The notes: generated from the letters alone by a model not told the origin. A stretch of 64,000 nucleotides of DNA from Pseudomonadota bacterium (GCA_018241025.1 JAFEEQ010000026.1:124001-188000), one strand, 5' to 3'; positions 9,924-19,452 are shown, numbered from the stretch's first letter. A program made the numbers and translations.

Positions 9924-11476
9924 GCGAACCGCGCACCATCCTCACGGTCAGCGAGCTTGGCGTCGAACGCGCCGGCGCGAACGAACTGTCGGGCCTCTCG
10001 TTCAGCCTGGCGGCCGGTGAATCGCTCACGGTTCTGGGCGACGCGTCGAGCGGCAAGGATGCGCTGATCCGGGTTCTTGCCGGTCATGGCGGACGCGATG
10101 ACGTTCTTACCGGTACGATCGGCTATGGCGACGGTGCCGCATTGCCCGCCGCGAAGCGCGCCAAACCGCCGGTTCGTATGGTCTATCTCGCCGGCGCCGC
10201 CGCGTCGCCGCTCAATCCCCACGCCAGTGTCCTGTCGCAGCTCACGCAGATCCTGGCCCGCCGTCTCGATACGCCGCGCAGCAGTGCGCGCGAGGAATTG
10301 CGCATCGCGCTGGAGCGGTTCCCCGATGCCCCGGTCTTCGCAGATCTCGACCGCAAGCCGGGCGCCTTCACCGCGCCGGAGCTGACCTGGGCCCTGATGG
10401 CAACGGCGATCGCGCAGGCACCTGACCTCCTCATCGCCGATCATGCCTTCGCCGATCTCAGCCCGGCCGCGATCAAGGCCGCGGTCGAGGCTCTCCGCGC
10501 CGAGCAAAGGCGGATCGGCTTCGCGCTGATCTACGGCGCGCGCGGATTGAAGACGGCATCCTACCTGCGCGGCCGCATGATCGTGCTGCGCCAGGGCCGG
10601 GTGGTGGAGGAGGGCAGCTTCGACAAGCTCGCGAGCGGCCAGTCGCATGCCTATACCCGCACGCTGTTCAAATCGCTGACAAAGCCCACCGATGCAGCCG
10701 CGCCGCGCAGCGCGACGCGAGGCGAGCCGCTGCTGCAGGTTCAGGGGCTCGATCTGCGCAGTCCGAAGGACAAGGGACCGAAGCCGCGCGACGGAATTTC
10801 CTTCGAGCTCCGCCGCGGCGCGTCGCTGGCCTTGATCGGCGAGGAAGGTTCGGGCCGGCGCGCGCTGGTGCGTGCGCTGCTCGGCATGGAACGCTTCGCC
10901 GGCGGCCGTGTGGTGATGGATCAGGTCGACCTGTCGATTCTTTCCGCAGCGATGTCGTCACGCCTGCGCCGCCGCATCGCCTTCATCACCGGCGCCGACG
11001 ACGCGCTCGATCCGCGCATGACGCTGTGGGACACGGTGGACGAGCCGCTGCGCGCGCATCTCCATCTGCCGCGCGATCTCATTGCCGGGCATCGCGAGAC
11101 CGCGCTGAAGCGCGTCGGGCTGGCTTCCTATGATGGCCGTCAGCCGGTCGCGGAATTGTCGCCCTACGACAAGCGCCGGCTCCAGATCGCTCGCGCCATC
11201 GTCGGCGCGCCCTTCCTGGCGGTGATCGACGAGCCGTTGCGCGGCCTCGATGCTTTCGCCCAGTCGATCATGATCGAGCTGCTGGAGGATTTTCGCCGCC
11301 AGGAGGGTCCGGCCTTCGTCGTCATCACCGCCGATGTCGGGGTTGCCCAGGTGCTGGCCGAGGACGCGCTGTTCCTCAAGGACCGCAAGGTGGTGGAGCG
11401 CGGGGCGCTGCGCGAAATCCTCAAGAACCCGAAAGACGAGGAAACCCGCCGCCTGATCGACGCCGCAAATCTGTGA
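9920..11476 (+). CDS. Fused double-ATPase subunit of the ABC operon, degenerate motifs
   Basis: 518 residues holding two nucleotide-binding domains in tandem, like DppD-DppF fused. Both P-loops are off-consensus. The first is GDASSGKD at 40-47 (Asp where Ser/Thr should coordinate Mg). The second is GEEGSGRR at 307-314 (Arg in place of the catalytic Lys). The signature motifs are also poor (FTAPEL in domain 1, LSPYDKRR in domain 2), while the domain 2 Walker B VIDEP is intact. The reading frame is clean and coupled to the permeases, so this is not obvious decay. ATP hydrolysis may be weak, or the system may have changed function. Confidence 0.8.
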   Translation: MSEPRTILTVSELGVERAGANELSGLSFSLAAGESLTVLGDASSGKDALIRVLAGHGGRDDVLTGTIGYGDGAALPAAKRAKPPVRMVYLAGAAASPLNPHASVLSQLTQILARRLDTPRSSAREELRIALERFPDAPVFADLDRKPGAFTAPELTWALMATAIAQAPDLLIADHAFADLSPAAIKAAVEALRAEQRRIGFALIYGARGLKTASYLRGRMIVLRQGRVVEEGSFDKLASGQSHAYTRTLFKSLTKPTDAAAPRSATRGEPLLQVQGLDLRSPKDKGPKPRDGISFELRRGASLALIGEEGSGRRALVRALLGMERFAGGRVVMDQVDLSILSAAMSSRLRRRIAFITGADDALDPRMTLWDTVDEPLRAHLHLPRDLIAGHRETALKRVGLASYDGRQPVAELSPYDKRRLQIARAIVGAPFLAVIDEPLRGLDAFAQSIMIELLEDFRRQEGPAFVVITADVGVAQVLAEDALFLKDRKVVERGALREILKNPKDEETRRLIDAANL

Positions 11477-11540
11477 CGATTCGGTAGCGTTGCCGAAAAA
11501 CGCGCCTTATAAGGCCCCGTAACACTCGAGTGCGCCGCCA

Positions 11541-12842
11541 ATGATCCCGCGCTACGCCCGCCCTGAGATGGAAGCCATCTGGTCGGACGACACCAAATAC
11601 CGCATCCATTTCGAGATCGAGGCCCATGCCGCCGACGCCATGGCCGAGCTCGGCGTGATCCCGAAAGAAGCTGCCAAGGTCATCTGGGAAAAGGGCGACA
11701 AGGCGAAGATCGACGTTTCGCGCATCCTCGAGATCGAGAAAGAGACGCGGCACGAGACCATCGCCTTCACCACCCATCTGGCGGAGCTGATCGGCCCCGA
11801 AGCGCGCTTCGTGCATCAGGGCATGACGTCGTCCGACGTGCTCGATACCACGCTCTCGGTGCAGCTTGCGCGTGCGACCGACATTCTCATTGCCGATGTC
11901 GATGCCCTGCTCGCGGCGATCAAGAAACGCGCGCTGGAGCACAAGTACACGCTCACCATCGGCCGCAGCCACGGCATCCATGGCGAGCCGACGACCTTTG
12001 GCGTTAAGCTCGCGACCTACTATGCCGAGTTCACCCGCGCCCGCGCCCGTCTTGTGACGGCACGTGAAGAAATCGCGACCTGCATGATCTCCGGCGCGAT
12101 GGGCACTTTCGCCAATGTCGATCCGCGCGTCGAAGCCCATGTCGCGGCCAAGCTCGGCCTGAAGATCGAGACCGTCTCGACGCAGGTCATCCCGCGCGAC
12201 CGCCACGCGGCGTACTTCGCAACGCTCGGCGTGGTGGCGAGTTCGATGGAACGCCTTGCGACCGAGATCCGCCATCTGCAGCGCACCGAAGTTCTTGAAG
12301 CGCAGGAGTATTTCGCCGAAGGCCAGAAGGGCTCCTCGGCGATGCCGCATAAGCGCAACCCGATCCTCAGCGAGAACGTCGTCGGCCTGGCGCGCATGGT
12401 GCGGTCCTGCGTGACGCCCGCGCTGGAGAACGTTGCGCTCTGGCATGAGCGCGACATGTCGCATTCCTCGGTCGAGCGCTTCATCGGCCCGGATGCGACG
12501 ATCACGCTCGATTTCGCGCTCGCGCGCCTCACCGGCGTGGTCGAGAAGCTGATCGTCCGTCCCGACCGGATGCAGCGCAATCTCGACCTCACCAACGGCA
12601 TCGTCCATTCGCAGCGCGCGCTGCTGGCGCTGACCCAGGCCGGGATCGCGCGCGAGGATGCCTATCGCCTTGTGCAGTCCAACGCGATGCGCGCCTGGGC
12701 GGGCGAGGGCACGCTGCTCGATCTTCTGAAGGCCGATCCCAAGGTCTCGAAGGCCGTCGCGGCGAAAGACCTCGAAGCGATGTTCGACAACGCCTACCAC
12801 ACCAGCCAGGTCGACACGATCTTCGCCCGGGTGTTCGGGTAG
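11541..12842 (+). CDS. purB: Adenylosuccinate lyase
   Basis: 433 residues, typical length. It catalyses two steps of purine synthesis: SAICAR to AICAR plus fumarate, and adenylosuccinate to AMP plus fumarate. Motifs: HQGMTSSDV near residue 92, SHGIHGEPTTFG near 142 with the catalytic His, and the fumarase/aspartase-superfamily signature GSSAMPHKRNP near 265. It lies alone, 5.8 kb upstream of purC. Confidence 0.96.
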   Translation: MIPRYARPEMEAIWSDDTKYRIHFEIEAHAADAMAELGVIPKEAAKVIWEKGDKAKIDVSRILEIEKETRHETIAFTTHLAELIGPEARFVHQGMTSSDVLDTTLSVQLARATDILIADVDALLAAIKKRALEHKYTLTIGRSHGIHGEPTTFGVKLATYYAEFTRARARLVTAREEIATCMISGAMGTFANVDPRVEAHVAAKLGLKIETVSTQVIPRDRHAAYFATLGVVASSMERLATEIRHLQRTEVLEAQEYFAEGQKGSSAMPHKRNPILSENVVGLARMVRSCVTPALENVALWHERDMSHSSVERFIGPDATITLDFALARLTGVVEKLIVRPDRMQRNLDLTNGIVHSQRALLALTQAGIAREDAYRLVQSNAMRAWAGEGTLLDLLKADPKVSKAVAAKDLEAMFDNAYHTSQVDTIFARVFG

Positions 12843-12852
12843 CTCCGATCTT

Positions 12853-12947
12853 AAACAAACGTCATCGCCGGGCTTGTCCCGGCGACCCATGAACACCCAT
12901 GCTGCTGAGGTGATCTTGGATGGCCGGAACAAGTCCGGCCATGACGG
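12853..12947. repeat. Dispersed hairpin repeat (intergenic)
   Basis: Fills the gap after purB. It contains two strong dyads, GCCGGG-CTTGT-CCCGGC and GGCCGGA-ACAAG-TCCGGCC, with the phrase ACCCATGAACACC between. Such short palindromic units recur between genes in alphaproteobacterial genomes. Two relatives of a different subtype are at 18,061 and 19,453. Confidence 0.6.
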
Positions 12948-12956
12948 AGGTGGGAG

Positions 12957-13670
12957 ATGTCCCAGACGCTTGCCTTCCGCATCAGCCTCGGTGGCGCGCT
13001 CGTCATCGTTGCGCTGACGCTCTACAGCCTGTTCGCGCCGGCGCTCGTTCCCTGCGGGACGCCCGGCTACAACCCCGTCATTGCCGAGGAGCTTGCGCGC
13101 AGCGCCGCCGATCTCGCCGCGATCTTTGGCGCCGGACCCGGTGCCTGCCGCACGGCCATCGCGGCGCAGCTCAATGTCATCACCTGGGTCGATTGCCTCG
13201 TTTATGTTCCTGCCTATGGCGCATTCCTGCTGTTCTTCTTCCTCGCCATGGTTCCGCGCGACGACCGCGCCGCCTTCGTCGGCTTCGTCGCCGCTGCGCT
13301 GGCCGTCATCGGCGACTACATCGAGAACATCTGCCTGTTCCAGGTTACCGCGTCGCCCGACGCGACCGGTTTCGCGTTCGCGCTCCTGCCCTGGGCGACC
13401 GGCCTCAAATGGCTCGCGCTTGGCGCCGCGGCTGCTGTGGGTGGCATGATCCTGCTGGAGAAGGGCCGGGACAATTATCCAGCCGCGCTCGCCTGCGCCT
13501 TCGCGCTGCTCGGCACCGTGCTCGCAATGATCGCCCCGCCTCTCTTCGGACCCTATGTCTCGAATGCGGTGGCGCTGTCCTGGCTCGTCTTCCTGGTCGT
13601 CGATGTGCGCGGTGTGCTTGGGCGCGTCTCAGCCATGCCGCAGCTTGAAGAAGAGAATGGTGCCGGATAG
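12957..13670 (+). CDS. Polytopic membrane protein of unknown function
   Basis: 237 residues with about six hydrophobic helices (near 10-28, 78-100, 105-128, 138-160, 170-190, 200-218). The ATG at 12957 is preceded by an excellent GGAGGTGGGAG ribosome site, which fixes the start. No named family is recognised. The 3' end overlaps the convergent SemiSWEET gene by 42 bp, leaving no room for a terminator. Confidence 0.7.
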   Translation: MSQTLAFRISLGGALVIVALTLYSLFAPALVPCGTPGYNPVIAEELARSAADLAAIFGAGPGACRTAIAAQLNVITWVDCLVYVPAYGAFLLFFFLAMVPRDDRAAFVGFVAAALAVIGDYIENICLFQVTASPDATGFAFALLPWATGLKWLALGAAAAVGGMILLEKGRDNYPAALACAFALLGTVLAMIAPPLFGPYVSNAVALSWLVFLVVDVRGVLGRVSAMPQLEEENGAG

Positions 13671-13877
13671 CACCAGCGTCACGCCGTTCGCTGCGATCAG
13701 CGGCAGGTCGTGCATGAACAGGCCGTAGACCAGCCAGAGCGCGATCCCGGTCGTGAAGATCAGGAACATCGACAGCGACAAGTCCGCGGTGGAACGCGTC
13801 CGCCACGACCGGATCACCTGCGGCAGGAACGCAACCGTGGTGCAGAACGCGGCCGCGAGGCCGATCAACGTGATCAT
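13629..13877 (-). CDS. SemiSWEET-type PQ-loop transporter
   Basis: 82 residues, three membrane helices, exactly one triple-helix bundle of the SemiSWEET/PQ-loop fold, which works as a homodimer. The first helix carries the conserved FLPQVIRSW segment (PQ motif near residues 19-20), then STADLSLSMFL. Homologues move sugars, but substrates of most bacterial members are unknown. Translationally coupled (ATGA) to the P450 gene upstream. Confidence 0.85.
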   Translation of the reverse strand: MITLIGLAAAFCTTVAFLPQVIRSWRTRSTADLSLSMFLIFTTGIALWLVYGLFMHDLPLIAANGVTLVLSGTILFFKLRHG

Positions 13878-15136
13878 GCGGCGCGCAGCTTGTAGCGCAC
13901 CGGCAGGGTCTTGAGGCCGCTCACGAAGGTCGATTGCACGCGCTTCGACGGCCCCGTCATCTCGATGGAGTCGAGACGGCCGATCAGTTCCTTGAAGAAC
14001 GCCTTGATCTCCATCTTGGCGAGATGCTGGCCGAGGCAGACATGCGCGCCATAGCCGAAGGCGACGTGACGGTTATTCTCGCGGTCGACCCGGAAGTCGT
14101 AGGCATCCGGCCAGACCTCTTCGTCGCGGTTGCCGGAGAGATAGAGCAGCTGCAGCGAGTCGCCCGTCTTGATCGTCTTGCCGCGCAGCGTGTAGTCCGG
14201 CCCCATATTGGTGCGCATGAAATGCTGCACCGGCGTGACCCAGCGGATGATCTCGTCCACCGCGGTGTTCAGCAGCTCGGGATTGTCCTTCAGCTTCTTC
14301 AACTGGTCCGGATGCTCGATCAGCGCGCGCAGGCCGCCGGCGATGGAGGACGATGTCGTGTCATGCCCCGCCGTGGCGACGATGATGTAGTAAGACGCGG
14401 TCTCGATCGGCCCGAGCGGCGCGCCGCCGATCTTGCCGTTGGCGATCACGGTCGCCAGATCCTCGCCCGGGTTGGCGCGCCGCGCCTCTGTCATCGCGTT
14501 GAAGTACATGAAGAAGTCGGCGATGACGTTGGAATTGCCTTCCTCGCGGTCGCGCTGCATGTCGGGATCGCCGCCGCCAAACAACTCCTGGGTGAGCTTG
14601 AGCATCTTCATCTCGTCGCTCTCCGGCACGCCCAAAATCGACATGATGACATGCAGCGGATAGTAGACCGCGATGTCCTTGGCGAAGTCGCATTCGGGGC
14701 CGAGCTCCATCATCCGGTCGACATAGCGCTTGGCGAGTTCGACGGTGCGCGCTTCGAGACCCTTGCGCAGGTTCACCGGCATGAACCATGCCTGCGTCAG
14801 CCCGCGATAGGCGCGGTGATCCTCGCCGTCCATGTCGATCAGGGTGCGCAGCGGCGAGACGCGGCCGGTCTTCGGATCGGGCCCGCCCCACATCGCCGCG
14901 AGATTGTGCTCGGCCTCCTGGTTCATCAGCACCGAGCGCGGCTCGTTGTGGAACTGGTCGTTGAGCTTCTCGATCTCCATGATGTCGGCATGCTTGGCGA
15001 TCGACCAGAACGGGCGATAGCCCTCGGGCGCGGTCCAGTGCACCGGATCGTTCTTGCGCAGGTCGGTCAGCAGGCCGTGGATCTGGGTCTCGTCGCCATA
15101 GGTCGTGTTGGCAACCAGCAAATCGTCGAGCGCCAT
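13874..15136 (-). CDS. Cytochrome P450
   Basis: 420 residues, soluble bacterial class I P450. The oxygen-activating I-helix is AGHDTTS at 256-262, the ExxR motif is EIIR at 295-298, and the haem-thiolate loop FGYGAHVCLG at 360-369 provides Cys367. No ferredoxin or ferredoxin reductase gene is adjacent, so electrons must come from elsewhere. The substrate cannot be inferred with confidence; similar enzymes hydroxylate terpenoids, steroids or fatty acids. It shares ATGA with SemiSWEET, and a PQQ dehydrogenase gene on the same strand lies just upstream. Confidence 0.92.
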   Translation of the reverse strand: MALDDLLVANTTYGDETQIHGLLTDLRKNDPVHWTAPEGYRPFWSIAKHADIMEIEKLNDQFHNEPRSVLMNQEAEHNLAAMWGGPDPKTGRVSPLRTLIDMDGEDHRAYRGLTQAWFMPVNLRKGLEARTVELAKRYVDRMMELGPECDFAKDIAVYYPLHVIMSILGVPESDEMKMLKLTQELFGGGDPDMQRDREEGNSNVIADFFMYFNAMTEARRANPGEDLATVIANGKIGGAPLGPIETASYYIIVATAGHDTTSSSIAGGLRALIEHPDQLKKLKDNPELLNTAVDEIIRWVTPVQHFMRTNMGPDYTLRGKTIKTGDSLQLLYLSGNRDEEVWPDAYDFRVDRENNRHVAFGYGAHVCLGQHLAKMEIKAFFKELIGRLDSIEMTGPSKRVQSTFVSGLKTLPVRYKLRAA

Positions 15137-15191
15137 GGCGCAAGTCCTCTTGGGGATCGCGCCGGATTTGCGCCGACTTCCGCAGCGGAAG

Positions 15192-17123
15192 TCAATTCGG
15201 CAAGGCGAACGCCACCACCTGGTCGCCGCGCCTGGTGTTGAGCTTCGAATGCCCGCCGGCTGCGATCACGACATATTGCCGGCCCTTCCAGACATAGGTC
15301 ATCGGCGTCGCCTGCCCGCCCGCGGGCAGCCGCCCGCGCCACAACTCCGCACCCGTCTTTGCATCGAAGGCGCGCAGATAGTCGTCCATTGCCGCGCCGA
15401 TGAAGACGAGCCCGCTCGCGGTCACGATCGGTCCGCCGAGATTGGGCGTTCCGGTCTTGCCCAGAAGGTATTCGCTGAACGGCGCCATATCCTCAGTCGT
15501 GCCCAGCGGCACGGACCACAACACCTTGCCCGTGTGCATGTCGATGGCGTGGAGCTGTCCCCAGGGCGGCGGATTGCACGGCATGCCGATCGGCGACAGC
15601 ATCGCTTCGCGCAGCATGCCGAACGGCGCGCCTTCGTTGGGCGACACCTCCTTGCCGAAGAAGCGCTCGCGCGCCTCCGCAAAATCCTTCTGCCGGATCA
15701 GGCGGACGAGATGCATCGCATTCGAGGTGTTGACGTAAACGATGTCATGCCGCGCATCGAAGGCGAGGCCGCCCCAGTTCGTGCCGCCGCCGGTGAAGGG
15801 ATAGATGATCGAACCCTGCGTGCTCGGCGGCGTGTAGAGCCCGTCATGGCGCGCCGCCGCGATGGCGTCGCGGCACTTGCCGCGATCCCAGAAGGTGATG
15901 CCATAGGCGTCGGAGGGCGCGATGCGGTTCGGTGCCAGCGGCACCGGCGCCACCGGGATCGGCTGGGTCGGCGACAGTCGATCGCCGGCTGCCGGATCCT
16001 GCGGCACCTTGCGCTCGACCACCGGGATCAGCGGCTTGCCGTCGGTGCGGTCGATGGTGAAGAGCAGCCCCTGCTTGGTCGGTTGCAGCACTGCCGGAAC
16101 GGTGCGGCCCTCATAGGTAACGAGACCCAGCGTCGGCTGCGCCGGCAGGTCGTAGTCCCAGACATCGTGATGCGTCGTCTGGAACGACCACGACACGGTG
16201 CCGTCGGCAACGTGCAGCGCGACGATGGAATTGGCATAGCGGCCATTGCCGCGGCGCAGCCCGCCGAAGAAATCCGGGCTCGCGCTCGACACCGGCAGGA
16301 TGACGAGGCCGCGCGCCTCGTCGACGCTCATCGGCGCCCAGACATTCGCCGCCCCGGCGCGGAAGGGCGGCTTCTCGTCGCCGAGCGGATCGAACGCCCA
16401 GCGCAGCGCGCCGGTCCTGGCATCGAAGGCGTGCACCGTGCCGCGCAGCTCGTCGACCTTCTGGTTGTCGTCGATGGACGAGCCGACGATCACCACGCCA
16501 TGCGTCACCACCGGGGCGGAGGTCGTATGGATGCGGCCGAAGCGCTTCGTCTTGCCTTCGTATTGCGGGCCGGGTGGAATGACGACCGTGCCGTGATTGC
16601 CGAAGCCCTCGCAGGGTTTGCCGGTCCGTGCATCGAGCGCGATCAGGCGGCGGTCGGCGGTGTTGAGATAGATCCGCGTGTTGCAGGCGCTGCCCTTGGC
16701 ATCGATGTTGGAGGCGAAGGCGACACCGCGGCAGATGTAATCGTTCGGATAGCGCTTGTTGGCATCGAGCTTCGGATCGAAGCGCCACAGGAGCCCGCCG
16801 GTGCCGGGATCGAGCGCGCTGACCTCGTTGAACGGCGAGCAGACATAGAGCCGGCCCTCCTGCAGGATCGGCGTGTTCTCGAACGAGGCCCGCGCCATGA
16901 AATCGGCGTGGCTCTTCATGTCGCCGGTCGAATAGGTCCAGGCCACCGCCAGGTTTTTCACATTGGCCGGGGTGATCTGGGTCGCCGGCGAGAAGCGCTG
17001 CCCGCCTTGGTCACCGCCATAGGTCGGCCAGCCCGGCTCTCCAGCGAGGCCCGGCGCCACCAGCGCAACCGCGAGCGTCAGCCCCACCCCGAGTTGAAGG
17101 CCGATCTGTCCCAGCCGTGTCAT
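15192..17123 (-). CDS. Periplasmic PQQ-dependent dehydrogenase (quinoprotein)
   Basis: 643 residues with an N-terminal signal sequence (LGVGLTLAVALVAPGLAGEP). The body is an eight-bladed propeller with repeated W-docking blades such as ALDPGTGGLLWRFDP, ALDARTGKP, AFDARTGALRWAFDP and AFDAKTGAELWRG. It resembles the soluble part of membrane glucose/quinate dehydrogenases without the N-terminal membrane domain. No cytochrome c domain is present. The substrate is probably a polyol, sugar or alcohol, not specified by sequence. It starts 34 bp from the divergent LytTR regulator. Confidence 0.85.
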   Translation of the reverse strand: MTRLGQIGLQLGVGLTLAVALVAPGLAGEPGWPTYGGDQGGQRFSPATQITPANVKNLAVAWTYSTGDMKSHADFMARASFENTPILQEGRLYVCSPFNEVSALDPGTGGLLWRFDPKLDANKRYPNDYICRGVAFASNIDAKGSACNTRIYLNTADRRLIALDARTGKPCEGFGNHGTVVIPPGPQYEGKTKRFGRIHTTSAPVVTHGVVIVGSSIDDNQKVDELRGTVHAFDARTGALRWAFDPLGDEKPPFRAGAANVWAPMSVDEARGLVILPVSSASPDFFGGLRRGNGRYANSIVALHVADGTVSWSFQTTHHDVWDYDLPAQPTLGLVTYEGRTVPAVLQPTKQGLLFTIDRTDGKPLIPVVERKVPQDPAAGDRLSPTQPIPVAPVPLAPNRIAPSDAYGITFWDRGKCRDAIAAARHDGLYTPPSTQGSIIYPFTGGGTNWGGLAFDARHDIVYVNTSNAMHLVRLIRQKDFAEARERFFGKEVSPNEGAPFGMLREAMLSPIGMPCNPPPWGQLHAIDMHTGKVLWSVPLGTTEDMAPFSEYLLGKTGTPNLGGPIVTASGLVFIGAAMDDYLRAFDAKTGAELWRGRLPAGGQATPMTYVWKGRQYVVIAAGGHSKLNTRRGDQVVAFALPN

Positions 17124-17157
17124 CGCATCGCCCTCCGCAAGGCCCTATATTGGGGCC

Positions 17158-18060
17158 ATGTCCGCACCCCGCGAATATGAGGCGCCGCCCCGGCCTGCCC
17201 AAGGCCCTCGGGACATCGCGCGCCGGATTGGTGATTTGCGGCAATGGCTTGGGACGAACGGCATCGCTTCCGGGACGAGCGGCGGCACGCGCCGGACCTT
17301 TCTCGCCTCCTTCGGATCGGCCGCCGTGCTGGTCGGCGCGATCAATGTCATCAACATCATCACCAGCGTCCATGAGCAGCCGCAGAACGGCCTCCTCGGG
17401 CCGGTCGTCTGGGAGGGCTCGAGCTGGCTGGCGCTGCTGGCGTTCTTCTGGATCCCCTGGCTGGCCTGGCGCTTCGCCCCGCTGGGCGTGCGGCCGCGCT
17501 GGCGGCTTCTGGTCCATGTCGCCGCCGCCCCGCTGTATTCCCTAGCCCATGTCACCGGCTTCGTCGCCCTGCGCGAGCTGGCCTATTGGCTCTACGGCAC
17601 GACCTACGAGTTCGGCCCGTTCTGGCCCCATTACCTCTATGAATTCAGCAAGGACGGGCTCGGCTACATCCTGTTCGTCGCCGGCTTCTCGGTCTTCTCC
17701 CGCGCCTTTTCGGTGCCGGCGGCCGCCACACCCGACGCCAAATTCGATATCCGCGACGGCGCGCGGCTGACCCGCGTCGCGGTCACGGACATCCTCGCCG
17801 TCGCCTCGGCCGGCAACTATGTCGAGTTCGTGCTGCGGGACGGGCGCAAGCTCCTGATGCGCAGCCCATTGAGCGCGATCGAAAGCGAGCTACAGCCGCA
17901 CGGGTTCCTGCGCGTGCACCGGTCGTGGCTGGTCAATGCGATGCAGATGACCGCGCTCGAGCCCGAAGGCTCGGGCGACTATACCGTGAAGCTCGGCAAT
18001 CTCAGCGTGCCGCTCTCGCGGCGATTTCCGGACGCGCTCGCGAAGCTCAGAGCGGCTTGA
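17158..18060 (+). CDS. Membrane-anchored LytTR-family transcription regulator
   Basis: 300 residues. Four membrane helices (about 48-70, 83-103, 112-134, 158-180) precede a C-terminal LytTR DNA-binding domain (about 195-298), recognisable from GNYVEFVLRDGRKLLMRSPLS, GFLRVHRSWLVN and LPLSRRF-like elements. There is no receiver or kinase domain, so the membrane part may sense directly. It is divergent from the PQQ dehydrogenase with only 34 bp between start codons, making that gene an obvious candidate target. Confidence 0.85.
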   Translation: MSAPREYEAPPRPAQGPRDIARRIGDLRQWLGTNGIASGTSGGTRRTFLASFGSAAVLVGAINVINIITSVHEQPQNGLLGPVVWEGSSWLALLAFFWIPWLAWRFAPLGVRPRWRLLVHVAAAPLYSLAHVTGFVALRELAYWLYGTTYEFGPFWPHYLYEFSKDGLGYILFVAGFSVFSRAFSVPAAATPDAKFDIRDGARLTRVAVTDILAVASAGNYVEFVLRDGRKLLMRSPLSAIESELQPHGFLRVHRSWLVNAMQMTALEPEGSGDYTVKLGNLSVPLSRRFPDALAKLRAA

Positions 18061-18150
18061 TGCTTCGGGGCTTGCTTACGCTCGCACCTCAGCATGACGC
18101 GAGCGAGATTTCGTCATCCTGAGGCGCCCGACAAAGTCGGGCCCCGAAGG
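18061..18150. repeat. Dispersed hairpin repeat (intergenic)
   Basis: Contains CGTCATCCTGAGG and the perfect dyad GCCCGAC-AAA-GTCGGGC followed by CCCGAAGGATC. It shares the CTCGCACCTCAG phrase with the repeat at 19,453-19,548. It lies between the convergent LytTR and DUF1476 genes and may also serve as terminator. Confidence 0.6.
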
Positions 18151-18151
18151 A

Positions 18152-18472
18152 TCATTTTGCCTCGCTCTGCACCTGCTCCGCCGCGGTATCCAGAAGGTCC
18201 GCCATCTGCTTGCGGATCATGTGATCGGAGACGCTCGCCGGCAGGTCCTTGCGCAGCTTGCGGAACACGTCTTCCTCGCCGGCTTCCTCGAAATCGGCCG
18301 CGATGACCTCTTTGGCATAGGCCGCCGCCGCATCGCCGGTCTTGCCCATTTCGCCGGCCGCCCACAGTCCGGCCAGCTTGTTGCGCCGGGCCATGATCTT
18401 GAACTGCATATCGGCGTCATGCGCCCATTTCGATTCGAACCCTCTGCGCCGGTCGTCGAACGAGCCGCTCAT
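18152..18472 (-). CDS. DUF1476 protein, F1-ATPase zeta-type inhibitor
   Basis: 106 residues, fully helical, starting MSGSFDDRRRGFESKWAHD. This N-terminus is diagnostic of the alphaproteobacterial zeta subunit, which inhibits ATP hydrolysis by the F1 motor through its N-terminal segment in Paracoccus. Position next to purC is a recurrent alphaproteobacterial neighbourhood. Whether it inhibits or only binds F1 in this organism is not known. Confidence 0.88.
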   Translation of the reverse strand: MSGSFDDRRRGFESKWAHDADMQFKIMARRNKLAGLWAAGEMGKTGDAAAAYAKEVIAADFEEAGEEDVFRKLRKDLPASVSDHMIRKQMADLLDTAAEQVQSEAK

Positions 18473-18687
18473 CTATAACCTCTTGTTTTAATTACAATAA
18501 CCGGCACCTTGGGCGCCGCATGGGCGCACCATAGCGCAAGCTTGTGGACAGCGCACGACAAGCGGCGTATGCGCGCTTTCGAAACGTTGCCGCACCACGG
18601 CCCCACCGCTACTTTGCCGCTTCGACGGGGACCCGAGTCTAATTGTCCCCGTTTTCGCGTTTTGGGCGGCTCTTTCAAGGACACACG

Positions 18688-19452
18688 ATGAAGCGCCGGC
18701 GCATGATCTACGAGGGCAAGGCCAAGATCCTCTACGAGGGGCCGGAGCCCGGCACGCTGATCCAGTATTTCAAGGACGACACCACCGCCTTCGACGCGAC
18801 CAAGAAGGCCGTGCTCGACGGCAAGGGCGTGCTCAACAACCGCATCAGCGAATATCTGATGACCCAGCTCAATGCGATCGGCGTGCCGACGCATTTCATC
18901 AAGCGCATGAACATGCGCGAGCAGCTGATCAAGGAAGTCGAGATCATCCCGCTCGAGGTCATCGTGCGCAACGTCGCCGCCGGCTCGATGTCCAAGCGCC
19001 TCGGGATCGAGGAGGGCACGGTGCTGCCGCGCTCGATCATCGAGTATTGCTACAAGAACGATGCGCTGCACGACCCGCTGGTCAGCGAGGAGCACATTAC
19101 GGCGTTCGGCTGGGCGAGCCCGCAGGATCTCGACGACATCGTCAACCTCACCATCCGGATCAACGATTTCCTTTCCGGCCTCTTCCTCGGCGTCGGCATC
19201 AAGCTGGTCGACTTCAAGGTCGAGTTCGGCCGGCTGTGGGAAAACGACTACATGCGCATCGTGCTGGCCGACGAGATCAGCCCGGATTCCTGCCGCCTGT
19301 GGGACGTGACGACCAACGACAAGATGGACAAGGACCGTTTCCGCCGCGATCTCGGTGGCGTGGTCGAAGCCTATTCCGAAGTCGCCCGCCGCCTCGGCAT
19401 CATGCCGGAGCAGATCCAGGGCGAAAGCAAGGGACCGCAACTCGTCAAATGA
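18688..19452 (+). CDS. purC: SAICAR synthetase
   Basis: Phosphoribosylaminoimidazole-succinocarboxamide synthase, 254 residues. Motifs: [11 protein letters not shown] at the ATP site, [22 protein letters not shown] and [13 protein letters not shown]. The ATG at 18688 has AAGGA about 6 nt upstream, and the longer in-frame start is not supported by family alignment. It is the first of the purC-purS-purQ-purL run, though a dispersed repeat separates it from purS. Confidence 0.96.
   Translation: MKRRRMIYEGKAKILYEGPEPGTLIQYFKDDTTAFDATKKAVLDGKGVLNNRISEYLMTQLNAIGVPTHFIKRMNMREQLIKEVEIIPLEVIVRNVAAGSMSKRLGIEEGTVLPRSIIEYCYKNDALHDPLVSEEHITAFGWASPQDLDDIVNLTIRINDFLSGLFLGVGIKLVDFKVEFGRLWENDYMRIVLADEISPDSCRLWDVTTNDKMDKDRFRRDLGGVVEAYSEVARRLGIMPEQIQGESKGPQLVK

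Noticed and set aside
15105..17180. 691-codon plus-strand frame opposite the PQQ dehydrogenase
   Set aside because: Antisense of a clear propeller enzyme.
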